Assembly (NCBI RefSeq): GCF_036711975.1
Contig: NC_091976.1
Location: forward strand, 31,062,001 to 31,126,000
Length of the DNA: 64,000 nucleotides
Reading direction: 5' to 3'
DNA from: Onthophagus taurus
Taxonomy: Eukaryota > Arthropoda > Insecta > Coleoptera > Scarabaeidae
The notes under the pieces are model-generated. The model was not told the origin of the DNA. It worked only from the letters and a program-made list of their open reading frames with translations, and ran no database searches. Of the stretch, positions 1 through 12,200 are shown piece after piece. Numbering within the stretch: the first letter of the stretch is position 1; each line of letters starts with the position of its first letter. The translations under genes and the position numbers were made by a program.

Positions 1-479
1 TTAACGTGGTCAACGTTCGTTATTTGCATTCCACGGTCTTCTAGCAACTGAACGTTGACTTGCAGACTTAGCATAATAAACCACTATCTCCATTTGGCTC
101 AGAAGTACCACCGGATTAACTTGGGATTCATCATTTGGCCTTGAATGAGTTCTTCTTTTGAAATATTACCCATTCAATTTAAAAAAAGAAAAATACCGTG
201 CTATTTCATTCTTGTGACGTAGTTATTTGTTCATCAACAAACATTTTTGCACTTATCTTTTAAGTATATATATTTAAACAAACCTTTTTAAATATTAACT
301 TTTACATTACTCATAAACAAAAGGTTTTTAGATAAAATTCTTTCTTTAAAACAATACTTTTTTTTAATATTTATTTTAATATTAATCACTGTACAAAAAA
401 TAAATAGTATTTATACTCATACCTTACAGTTTACATAACAAACCATGTTTTATTTTTAGATTAGTTCTTGTTATATAAG
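1..479. other. No gene seen at left edge
   Basis: AT-rich sequence with poly-A and poly-T runs. I see no convincing exon, no transposase motif and no tandem structure here. It may be the flank of the minisatellite that follows. Confidence 0.4.
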
Positions 480-1200
480 ACTACATATTGCTGGAAAAGA
501 TTAAATAGTGTTGGCAGAAGATTAGGTACTACTAGCAAAAACAAGATACTGCATGGAGAAGATAATACACCACCAATGGAAGAATAGATCATCCTAATAT
601 AATACCAATTATTGCTTGTAAAAGATTAAATAGTTCCGCCAGAAAACTACTGTTAACAGAAGACAGAGTAGGTACTGCTAGAAAATGACTAGACACTGTT
701 TGCAGAAGACTGAAAGATTACATCCACTTTATATAAAACTCTACACTTCTAGCAACAAACTAGTCATTTCAAAACGTAACACTGGTTGCAAAATACTACA
801 TATTGCTGGCAGAAAGCTAAATATTTGCTAAAGACGCACTAGAAGTGCAAGAATAAATCATCCTAATATAATACCAATTACTGCTTGTAAAAGATTAACT
901 AGTGCTGGCAGAAGACTAGGTATTGTTGGCAAAGGATTAAATACTGCTGATAAAAGACTACATACTATTTGCGAAACACTAAATACTTCAGGGAGAAGAG
1001 TTGGTACTGCTATCAAATGACTAGATACCATTAATAAGTGACTAGATACTGTTTGCAGAAGACTGGAAAAGATTACATCCACTTTATATAAAACTCTACA
1101 CTCCTAGCAACAAATTAGACACTTCAAAACGTAACACTAATTGCAAAATACTACATATTGCTGGCGGAAAGCTAAATATTACAATTAGAAGACAAAATAA
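480..1200. repeat. Degenerate ~22-bp minisatellite
   Basis: Variants of a unit built around 'gctggcagaagactaggta' and 'tactgctagaaaa' recur every 20-25 bases. A larger direct duplication is laid over this: the stretch with 'atcatcctaatataatacc' occurs at about 586 and again at about 858, and 'acatccactttatataaaa' occurs twice, at about 720 and 1075. A fragment of the same minisatellite reappears at about 7438-7560 inside a harmonin intron. I see no coding potential. Confidence 0.7.
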
Positions 1201-1235
1201 TATCAGTTAAAAGCTATGAGCTTCATATTATACAT

Positions 1236-1450
1236 GGTGTTTCGGTGACTCGGGGAACAAATTTAACCACATACACTAGAATGAAAATGATGACGATTCA
1301 TGTAAAAAAAATTTGTAAAAGACTTCAAATTTCAAAAATACAGGCCATCAAAGTTAAGAATTTTTAACACATTTTTCCAAATATCTTAAACACTGTTTAC
1401 AGCAAAGCGCTGAAATTTGGTACAGTATAAATCAATATGATGTAAAATCG
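1236..1450. mobile_element. Solo arm of a TA-type foldback MITE
   Basis: This stretch matches the left arm of the element at 20724-20980. Both run through 'atgatgacgattc', 'ggccatcaaagtt' and 'tttggtacag' in the same order. Only one arm is present. The 190-bp satellite begins immediately where the arm stops, which suggests that the array grew out of the element. Confidence 0.7.
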
Positions 1451-1454
1451 TTTT

Positions 1455-4400
1455 TGATACTTTTAGGTTATACGAAAATGTAAGTTTTATTTCAACAATT
1501 TTTTTCTTAATATTTTTCCAATCCAACCCAACAATTATTATACATCATTGTAAAGAGAAAGCTTTAAGCTTTAATTTAGAATAAGTCTCATTCCTTAATT
1601 TCAATAAATACGGCTTCCAGGAACTTTTAAATTAGCATCTTTTTTGACACTTTTAGGTTATACGAAAATGTAAGTTTTATTTCAACAATTTTTTTCTCAA
1701 TATTTTTCCAATCCAACCCAACAATTATTATACATCATTGTAAAGAGAAAGCTTTGAGCTTTAATTTAGAATAAGTCTCATTCCTTAATTTCAATAAATA
1801 CGGATTCCACGAATTTTTAAATTAACATCTTTTTGACACTTTTAGGTTATACGAAAATGTAAGTTTTATTTCAACATTTTTTTTCTCAATATTTTTCCAA
1901 TCCAACCCAACAATTATTATACATCATTGTAAAGAGAAAGCTTTGAGCTTTAATTTAGAATAAGTCTCATTCCTTAATTTCAATAAATACGGCTTCCAGG
2001 AATTTTTAAATTAGCATCTTTTTTGATAGTTTTAGGTAATACGAAAATGTAAGTTTTGTTTCAACATTTTTTTTCTCAATATTTTTCCAATTTAACCCAA
2101 CAATTATTATACATTATTGTAAAGAGAAAGCTTTGAGCTTTAATTTAGAATAAGTGTCAATCCTTAATTTCAATAAATACGGCTTCCAGGAATTTTTAAA
2201 TTAGCATCTTTTTTGACACTTTTAGGTTATACGAAAATGTAAGTTTTATTTCAACAATTTTTTTCTCAATATTTTTCCAATCCAACCCAACAATTATTAT
2301 ACATCATTGTAAAGAGAAAGCTTTGAGCTTTAATTTAGAATAAGTCTCATTCCTTAATTTCAATAAATACGGCTTCCAGGAACTTTTAAATTAGCATCGT
2401 TTTTTACACTTTTAGGTTATATGAAAATGTAAGTTTTATTTCAACATTTTTTTTCTCAATATTATTCCAATCCAACCCAACAATTATTATACATCATTGT
2501 AAAGAGAAAGCTTTAAGTTTTAATTTAGAATAAGTCTCATTCCTTAATTTCAATAAATACGGCATTCAGGAATTTTTAAATTAGCATCTTTTTTGATACT
2601 TTTAGGTTATACGAAAATGTAAGTTTTGTTTCAACATTGTTTTTCTCAATATTTTTCCAATCCAACCCAACAATTATTATACATTATTTTAAAGAGAAAG
2701 CTTTGAGCTTTAATTTAGAATAAGTCTCATTCCTTAATTTCAATAAATACGGCTTCCAGGAATTTTTAAATTAGCATCTTTTTTGATACTTTTAGGTTAT
2801 ACGAAAATGTAAGTTTTGTTTCAACATTGTTTTTCTCAATATTTTTCCAATCCAACCCAACAATTATTATACATTATTTTAAAGAGAAAGCTTTGAGCTT
2901 TAATTTAGAATAAGTCTCATTCCTTAATTTCAATAAATACGGCTTCCAGGAATTTTTAAATTAGCATCTTTTTTGATACTTTTAGGTTATACGAAAATGT
3001 AAGTATTGTTTCAACATTTTCTTTCTTAATATTTTTCCAATCCAACCCAACAATTATTATACATCATTGTAAAGAGAAAGCTTTGAGCTTTAATTTAGAA
3101 TAAGTGTCAATCCTTAATTTCAATAAATACGGCTTCCATGAATTTTTAAATTACTATCTTTTTTGACACTTTTAGGTTATACGAAAATGTAAGTTTTATT
3201 TCAACATTTTTTTTCTCTATATTTTTCCAATCCAACCCAACAATTATTATACATCATTTTAAAGAGAAAGCTTTGAGCTTTAATTTAAAATAAGTCTCAT
3301 TCCTTAATTTCAATAAATACGGCTTCCAGGAATTTTTAAATTAGCATCGTTTTTGACACTTTTAGGTCATACGAAAATGTAAATTTTATTTCAACAATTT
3401 TTTTCTCAATATTTTTCCAATCCAACCCAACAATTATTATACATCATTGTAAAGAGAAAGCTTTGAGCTTTAATTTAGAATAAGTCTCATTCCTTAATTT
3501 CAACAAATACGACTTCCAGGAATTTTTAAATTAGCATCTTTTTTGATACTTTTAGGTTATACGAAAATGTAAGTTTTGTTTCAACATTTTTTTTCTCAAT
3601 ATTTTTCCAATCCAACCCAACAATTATTATACATCATTTTAAAGAGAAAGCTTTGAGCTTTAATTTAGAATAAGTCTCATTCCTTAATTTCAATAAATAC
3701 GGCTTCCACGAATTTTTAAATCAGCATCTTTTTTGATCGTTTTAGGTTATACGAAAATGTAAGTTTTGTTTCAACATTTTTTTTCTCAATATTTTTCCAA
3801 TCCAACCCAACAATTATTATACATCATTTTAAAGAGAAAGCTTTGAGCTTTAATTTAAAATAAGTCTCATTCCTTAATTTCAATAAAAACGGATTCCACG
3901 AATTTTTAAATTAACATCTTTTTTGACACTTTTAGGTTATACGAAAATGTAAGTTTTATTTCAACATTTTTTTCTCAATATTTTTCCAATCCAACCCAAC
4001 AACTATTATACATCATTTTAAAGAGAAAGCTTTGAGCTTTAATTTAGAATAAGTCTCATTCCTTAATTTCAATAAATACGGCTTCCAGGAATTTTTAAAT
4101 TTGCATCTTTTTTGACACTTTTAGGTTATACGAAAATGTAAGTTTTATTTCAACATTTTTTTTCTCAATATTTTTCCAATCCAACCCAACAATTATTATA
4201 CATCATCGTAAAGAGAAAGATTTGAGCTTTAATTTAAAATAAGTCTCATTCCTTAATTTCAATAAATACGACTTCCAGGAATTTTTAAATATGCATCTTT
4301 TTTGACATTTTTAGGTTATACGAAAATGTAAGTTTTATTTCAACAATTTTTTTCTCAATATTTTTCCAATCCAACCCAACAATTATTATACATCATTTTA

Positions 4401-4720
4401 AAGAGAAAGCTTTGAGCTTTAATTTAAAATAAGTCTCATTCCTTAATTTCAATAAATACGACTTCCAGGAATTTTTAAATATGCATCTTTTTTGACATTT
4501 TTAGGTTATACGAAAATGTAAGTTTTATTTCAACAATTTTTTTCTCAATATTTTTCCAATCCAACCCAACAATTATTATACATCGTTGTAAAGAGAAAGT
4601 TTTGAGCTTTAATTTAGAATAAGTCTCATTCCTTAATTTCAATAAATACGACTTCCAGAAATTTTTAAATTAGTATCTTTTTTGACACTTTTAGGTTATA
4701 CGAAAATGTAGGTTTTTCCT
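1455..4720. repeat. 190-bp satellite array, ~17 copies
   Basis: The phrase 'ttttaggttatacgaaaatg' recurs at about 1461, 1651, 1840 and 2030 and onward, giving a unit of 189-190 bp and roughly 17 head-to-tail copies. Copies are highly similar; most differences are single substitutions and small poly-T length changes. Each unit also carries 'ccaatccaacccaacaatta' and 'taaagagaaagctttgagct'. There is no open frame across units. The core phrase resembles the subterminal part of the mariner at 20981-22458 (see findings). Confidence 0.95.
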
Positions 4721-6248
4721 CAATATTCTATCAGATTTTCATCGTTCTGTAAATACAGGTCTGATAAATAAATATTCAAATTTACTGCGTCTTGATTTTA
4801 ATCCATCCTTGAATAATTATTTCGATTTGTAAGCTTTTCCATACATCGAGATTATATCCTCCACCATAACAATTACAGTTAAATCGAATTGTACTCCAAT
4901 AAGCTTAAACAATTAAAATTATCTTTACAATTACCATTTACTACAAGTACTGCATTTGATTGCACGAATCCATTCTTAATATATCAAAAAGAAATATATC
5001 TAAGTATAAATAAGTTAACTTTTTATCGGTGTGTTTTTTCTTATACCATTACTCTAAATTACAACACTACATATTGGAGAACGGCAAATAATCTTATCTG
5101 ATAGACATAAAAAAAAAGTTACAAAATATTTTCGTCTCAACCTGATACTTACTTTATTGGTTTAGTTTCCAAACGATTTTGTTGAAATAAAGAAGTTGTT
5201 TTATAACTAAGGTATGTATTATTATCCGGTTTAATCCTTAGCGTTAAGATGACGTGTTCCATCAAACCGCAAATACTTAAAGAATCAGATATGCCCCTGG
5301 GCATCGGTGAAGTTAACGGATTGGCGAACGGAATTCCACGTTTTCTTTGACCCGTCGAGGTCCAGCGATTCGCTGCAGAATCGTTTCTATTTCTTAGAGA
5401 GTGTAGCCATCACGAGTGACCGAACTCAAACGGTCTCACATTCCTTGAGTTCACATCAATAAAGTTTAAAACTTAAATATTTATTATAATTTTCCAATCA
5501 TGCGGGTGAATAACTCATTAACCTACTTTTTTTTTGATTATTATTTTTTAAAGACCACCAACATACTGACAATTCGATGTGCATTTTCTCAATAAAACAA
5601 GCATCAGACACAACGTAGTTGACTTGGGTAGTTTCTAAAATATGCGTGCACTTTCTCTGGACCGACAACACGGTCGGGGCCTACTTTTGTTAACCTTGAG
5701 GGCATTTCTTTCACACAACATCCTCGAAACGCACGAACGGAAGTGGTTGTGGTATAAAGACCTTGCCAATGCTGTATACTCGTTTTTTTTTAATGCAATG
5801 ACACGTGCGTTATAATAAGTTAATTATTATATTAAAAAAATACTTGGATACTGAAAGTTCGTAAGAATCAAGCACACCCAATCACGTTATTTTCACTTTT
5901 CTAGCAAATCTCAGGCCACCTATTCAAGAATCCGCTAAACGATGCTAGGTCGAGAGAGTGAAATCACTTCTCACGGCAAATTTTACGCAACGGGTGCACA
6001 TCACCAGTTCAAATTAATGGGGATCATTGTTTGAAAGACGAACAAAGGCTCTCGATTAAGCAAATTTAATACGTCTCGTTTTAAAATTACCAGGGATAGA
6101 GTGTAGGCGCGTTTGCATTGTGTTTTCTTGGCGATATAAATTAATCATTGCCATTGGAAATCGGGCGGTACTTTCTTATGAATTGTTGTTCATTAAGTTC
6201 AAGGCGTTTCCGATAGGTTTTGTGTGCTAATTTTGGTTTGTTTTGCAG
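4721..6248 (+). promoter_or_regulatory. 5' flank of harmonin gene
   Basis: The span contains no recognised coding exon. Three stretches (about 5240-5470, 5640-5770 and 5900-6010) are clearly richer in G+C and CpG than their surroundings, so a promoter or non-coding first exon of the harmonin gene may lie here. The first coding exon is preceded by a good acceptor (gtttgttttgcag, ending at 6248), which implies an untranslated exon upstream. The stretch 4785-4835 is repeated at about 10515-10568, each time at the edge of a repeat array. Confidence 0.4.
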
Positions 6249-6250
6249 AC

Positions 6251-9200
6251 ATGATGATGGTCGACTACAACTCGCAATATGCGCCATCCACCTTCAGCTC
6301 CGATACAATATCCGAGAGCATGATGAGTAGAACCCCGCGAATGAGAACTGTTAGATTGATTAGACCTAGTCATGGATCTCTTCCTCCTCCGGGATTTACT
6401 TGCAGACATGGCCCAACTTTGGGTTTTAGTATTAGAGGAGGACGAGAACATGGAACGGGATTTTTCGTATCTCAAGTTGAAAATGGATCGGAAGCTAACA
6501 GGCAGGGATTAAAGGTAAATACTAAAATTGGCCAAGTGTGAAATAGCAACTAATTGAATACGATGAAACGAGGCTTTTAATTAATCACCGGGTTAGCGGC
6601 ATTTAGCAATCTGTTGCTAAAGCGAATAAATGACGTAACGGGAGAGATAACAACTTTATACAAATCGCATTTCCGTTCGTGGACCTCCAAAGAAATCGAA
6701 AGTTGGGACGGCCTTTTGTGTTGGAACGTGCCATGAGTTGCTCAATTGTATTACAATACCTCCTCTGGTATTTGCTTCTGAACGATTGAATGGATTAATT
6801 ATTTTTTTTTTGTTAATAAAAATTATATAATAATTGTGTGTTTTAGGTTGGAGATCAAATCATAAGGGTAAATGGTTTTGCAATCGAGGACGCCGTCCAT
6901 AAAGAAGTGGTCCAATTAATCTCGAACCATACACACCTAACGATGAAAGTTCGAAGTAAGTATTCTCGACTTGCATTTAAGTAATTGTGTGAGTGAGTAA
7001 TCGTGCGAGAGGCCAAACGATCCGCAACCTTCACTTTCAAAGTGAAGACCGGCGTGCTTGTTGAAGAAAACAGGTGCAGCAATGTGCATTAGTTTGAAAA
7101 CTAAATTCGATCAAAACAACATCTGGACCAACGAAGTTATTCACAAACCAGTTTTAATCAATAATTCTTAGAGATTTCCGCCGAACTGTTATCTGACCTA
7201 AGGCAGGAAATCCATTATGGGCTATAATTGCGCGATATCTACACGCTTGAGCAGCGCAGACAGCTAAAGAAAGAGCGAAATTGTTTTTGCGAGATCTTTC
7301 CGTTGCCCGGTTGACCTTGAACTCTTCTTTCTTCGACAAAAATTAATAAAGGATAAAAATTAGTAATCAACATGTAATTTTTTTTTATCTAATGAACGCG
7401 ATGTATACATAGGATGTTACAAATCTTCCACTATTTTACAAAATTCAAAATACTACATATTGCTGGCAGAAAGCTAAATACTGCAATCAGAAGACTAGGT
7501 GTTTCGGTCAAAAGACAAAATACTACCAGTTAAAGGCTATGAACTTCATATAGTACATTATATAACATATACGAAATGATAATATTGGATACAAATGAGT
7601 CATAACATCATAATGCCTCATAATTAGAGCTCGGATTTTTATGCAGTCAAATTATAGGAAATATGCAAGCTTTTTATTCAAAATATGCAAAAATATGTGG
7701 AAATATGCAAACATCAATCTATTTCTATCACATTTTTGTATATGTTTTGCACTTTTCACATGTTGTTCTATTTATTTTCTTCCTCTCACACGTTATCTTA
7801 AAAAAGAATAATTAAAAATTAGGTTGAAATTGAAGTTAATATCCGTTATACCAGTTTGTTTAACGTGGTAGAAAAAATTTCGAATTTTGTTGTACTTTTA
7901 CTGGTTTATTTATATTTTTGTTGTCTAACTAGTTTCGGCAAAAAGCCATCATCAGAGACAAAAGTCAATGAATTTTACAGGAAATTAACATCGAAAACAT
8001 AAAGCGGTGAACAAATTAAAATTATGGTCACAAAATTTACTTAAAATAAACGTAAAATTTTTTTACAAAATCTTTAAAGATTTAACTCCGCATGGACATC
8101 TTTTGTGGCAAATGTTACGATGTAACACTTTAAAGATTATTAACACACTCTTTAAAGATTTTGTAAAAAAATTTTACGTTTACTTTAAGTAAATTTTGTG
8201 ACCATAATTTTAATTTGTTCACCGCTTTATGTTTTCGATGTTAATTTCCTGTAAAATTCATTGACTTTTGTCTCTGATGATGGCTTTTTGCCGAAACTAG
8301 TTAGACAACAAAAATATAAATAAACCAGTAAAAGTACAACAAAATTCGAAATTTTTTCTATCACAATAATTAAAAAGTTAGTCATAGATACTCTAACAGA
8401 TGAAAATTTAACTCTGAGACTATAAAGCAGATTCGTATTTTTCATTGTCGATTGTCTAGATATATATGTAAAAACATATTCCAAGAAGTTTTATTTAGTT
8501 TTAATTTAACAGTTTTCCATTTTTTTAACTCCTGGTGTAAAAGTCTATGAGAAATACAATTTCGGAACAAACCATTGGCAACTCCTCTGAAAACTCTAAT
8601 TTTTAACTTAAATCTTTAGCTAAAACGCTACGACATAATTAATAAGAAAATACTTACAACTTTGGCACAAGTTTTACAAAATAATTCCTCATTATCTAAA
8701 TTTAGTTCGGGATAACTTTTTATCCATTGGGACACAAGACACGATATCACTTTAGGCATTGTTGTTATAGATTGGTAGATTAATCTTCACTCACACTGAA
8801 CATAGCCACAGTAACTATGGTTGGAGATTTCCTTAAATTTAAACTCAACAGCGCTAGGGATTCCCCGAATGTTTCTGTAAATCGTTGCAAACTAAAAGGT
8901 ATGTTCGCATATTTAAAAATCACGCAGTTATTATTAAGCAACAAGAAACAAATCTAGTAAAATGACAAAATATGCAATTTTTTTATTGTACCATTTGCCT
9001 TATTTTTATGTAATTCGCCAGAAAACAATTTTGAAAAAAATAGTCCAGAAAATAAAGAAGATGCATTTTGTATAAAATCCGATCCCTACTCATAACCATC
9101 TCTTAATAATAACATACCGGGAACTTCATATAACTGGTAATATATGAGTGCAGTAACCATAGTTACGAAACTACTATGCACTTGCACAGTCCCACACAAA

Positions 9201-12200
9201 ATGCAACATAGCTTAATAGTACAGACATTGGGTAGTTTTGCAAAGGAAAAGTTTTGCTTGGAAAAGGTGACGTCCTTATGATAACTCTGAGTTTTCGTCT
9301 TAACACGGCTAAACCGGAATGACTTTAGTTCTAGGTATAGTGTTAGTTCTAGTTTTACACTAGCCTTGTTACTATGTAGAACTAACACTATACCTAGTAC
9401 TAGAATCATTTGGGTTTAGCCGCACGTCTCTAAAGACGGCTAAACCTAAATGCTAAACAGTAACAGTGCAAGTGTAAAACCAGAACTAACACTATACCTA
9501 GTACTAGAATCGTTTGGGTTTAGCCGCACGTCTCTAAAGACGGCTAAACCCAAATGATTCTAGTTCTAGGTATAGTGTTAGTTCTCGTTTTACACTTGCA
9601 CTGTTACTATGTGGAACTAACACTATACCTAGTACTAGAATCATTTGGGTTTAGCCGCACGTCTCTAAAGACGGCTAAACCCAAATGATTCTAGTTCTAG
9701 GTATAGTGTTAGTACTCGTTTTACACTTGAACTGTTACTATGTGGAACTAACACTATATCTAGTACTAGAATCGTTTGGGTTTAGCCACACGTCTCTAAA
9801 GACGGGTAAGCCCAAATGATTCTAGTTCTAGATATAGTGTTAGTTTTGGTTTTACACTTGCACTGTTACTATGTGGAACTAACACTATACCTAGTACTAG
9901 AATCACTTGGGTTTAACCGCACGTCTCTAAAGACGGCTAAACCCAAATGATTCTAGTTCTAGGTATAGTGTTAGTTCTCGTTTTACACTTGCACTGTTAC
10001 TATGTGGAACTAACACTATACCTAGTACTAGAATCGTTTGGGTTTAGCCGCACGTCTCTAAAGACGGCTAAACCCAAATGATTCTAGTTCTAGGTATAGT
10101 GTTAATTTTAGTTTTACACTTGTACTATCACTAGAACTAACATTAGAACTACAACTAGAAACATTCGGGTTCAGCCGTGCGTCTCATAAGACGGCTAAAG
10201 CCGAATGATTCTAGTTGTTGGTCTAGTGTTAGTTCTACTTTTAGTTCAATACAAATATACAACAATCTAGCGCTGCATAACAATTAAAACTAGAACTAAC
10301 ACTAGACGTAGAACTAGCAAGTTTCGGAAAGTTTTCTAAACTCGAATGTTTTATACTAGCACTGTTACTATGTAAAACTAACCTAGAACTAGAATCATTT
10401 AGGTTTAGCCGCACGTCTCTAAAGACGGCTAAACCCAAATGATTCTAGTTCTAGGTATAGTGTTATCTCTAGTTTTAGTGCAATAAAAATATGCAACATA
10501 GTAATATTTTATGCTAACTCCTTGATTTTAACCCATCTTTAAACAATTATTTCGATTTGTAAGCTTTTATACAGGTGTTTCATTTAAAATGACCTTTGCT
10601 TATATCTCGAAAACCAAAACTCGAATCGAAAAATGTTTCAAGTAAACTTTTTTTGCTGAAAAGGAGGGCACAGGGTATACATGAGCAGATTTTTTTTCTG
10701 GGTTGTCTAAAGGCTCTTCTGACGTCATTTTAATTTTTTCAAATCGCACATATACTTTTTTCTTTCAACGTCTTGAACAACTTGACAAAGTAAGTATTGT
10801 TTGCTTAAAAATTTTTTTTCTTAAATTCTACCTTATGAAGATATCTACAAAAACAAATATAAAACAATATTTTTCAAAATGTTATTAAAAAAATTTAATT
10901 AATAAAAGAACGATTTAATTAATCGTAAAATAATACTAAAATTCTTCTTCGTTTTTGAAATCACCTTATAACATTGATTAAATGTTCAAAATGATGACCA
11001 TTCACTTCTAATCATTTCTGAATTCTCATTTTCGCATTTCTTCAGTTATTGATTCGCAAGCTGCTCTGATACGGTTTTTCATATCATTTGGTGTTGTTGG
11101 AACCTGGTTGTAAACTTTTTCTTTGAGGTAACCCCAAAGAAAGAAATCGGGAGAAGTTAAGTCGGGTGATCTAGCTGGCCAATTACCGGTCCATTACGTC
11201 CTATACATTTTTCAGGAAAGATTTCGTCTAAAACTTCTCTTGCGGCTAGAGCATAATGAGATGGACATCCATCATACTGATACCATAGCGCAAGTCTTCG
11301 CTCCAGAGTAAGGTCTTCCAACAAAAAATTCCGATACTTTCTGCCATTCAAACTGCCATCAATAAAAAAAGGTCCAATTGTTTTATTGCCAACAATGCCG
11401 CACCAGACATCAACTGACCAAGGTTTTTGATGATCAACTTGTCTTAGCCAACGAGGATATTGAAGAAAAAATGTTCATTCAATCTTAATTTTTCCATAGC
11501 CCAAGTACAAAATTGCACTTGTTGGTGTAGAGAGACATGATACGGATGAAACTTATTAAGTTTCAAAATCCTATGTACACTCGGTAACGAAATGCCTGAA
11601 TCTTTTGACAATTGACGGCAACTTACATGAGGATTAACATCTACACCTGCTAAAACAGCTATTTGATTCTGTTCATTTGTAACCGATCTTGCACGTGTTC
11701 GTTTTTTTTCCTCCATGTTACCACATTCCAGAAATTTTGTAACTATTCGATATAAAGTTTTAGGATAAGGCGCTCTTTCTCCAGGAAATTTTCGAACATA
11801 AATGCGATGGGCCTCAGAGCAATTTTCATCGTAAGCTAACACCATCGGAATTTTCTGTGGAGTAGAGAAGTGCTCCACTTTTGCTTTGATCACAATAATT
11901 TTTTCGCTTGAAATTTTTATCCTACGTGCAAGTTAGCGCACATCCAAACAAGGTTTAGAACAGGATTTACTCGACTTATAAACATTAAAAAAAAAATTTT
12001 TCATCAATTTTCTAAGACGATTTCAAAAGTTATATACAGGGTGTCTCAGCGAGACCGGTCATTAGACGTTTCTGGGGTTCTGGCCAAACCAAAAATTTGA
12101 GAATGCAGATTTAAGTATTATCAATTACGTTCTCTTCATCTAAAATATTTTCAGATTTCTAGCACTTCCGGTTATACCGGAAGTCGCCACCTACTTTACT

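Larger units (their letters stand above)
7866..8366. mobile_element. Foldback element carrying two hammerhead-like motifs
   Basis: About 215-bp arms (left to about 8083, right from about 8148) are near-perfect inverted copies around a spacer of about 65 bp. Each arm carries the same motif, ctctgatgatggctttttgc followed by cgaaac, on opposite strands. Either transcription direction therefore places one motif in the 3' half. No protein is encoded. It is inserted in the hAT remnant at 7625-9088. Confidence 0.85.
7625..9088 (-). mobile_element. hAT-type element with near-perfect 8-bp target duplication
   Basis: The ends are inverted: 'tagagctcgg' on the left and 'ccgatcccta' on the right. They are flanked by ctcataat (7617-7624) and ctcataac (9089-9096), which fits an 8-bp target-site duplication with one change. 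On the minus strand from 8762 a short frame begins [19 protein letters not shown] and continues with [12 protein letters not shown], as in the N-terminal zinc-finger of hAT-derived proteins. The rest of the transposase is missing or decayed. A foldback element (7866-8366) is inserted in it. Confidence 0.65.

Noticed and set aside
858..1082. 74-codon open frame on the minus strand
   Set aside because: It lies wholly in the minisatellite and its leucine/serine-rich product only mirrors the repeat unit.
1455..4720. CRISPR-like array
   Set aside because: The repeat units are contiguous 190-bp copies with no short repeat/unique spacer pattern, and the genome is eukaryotic.
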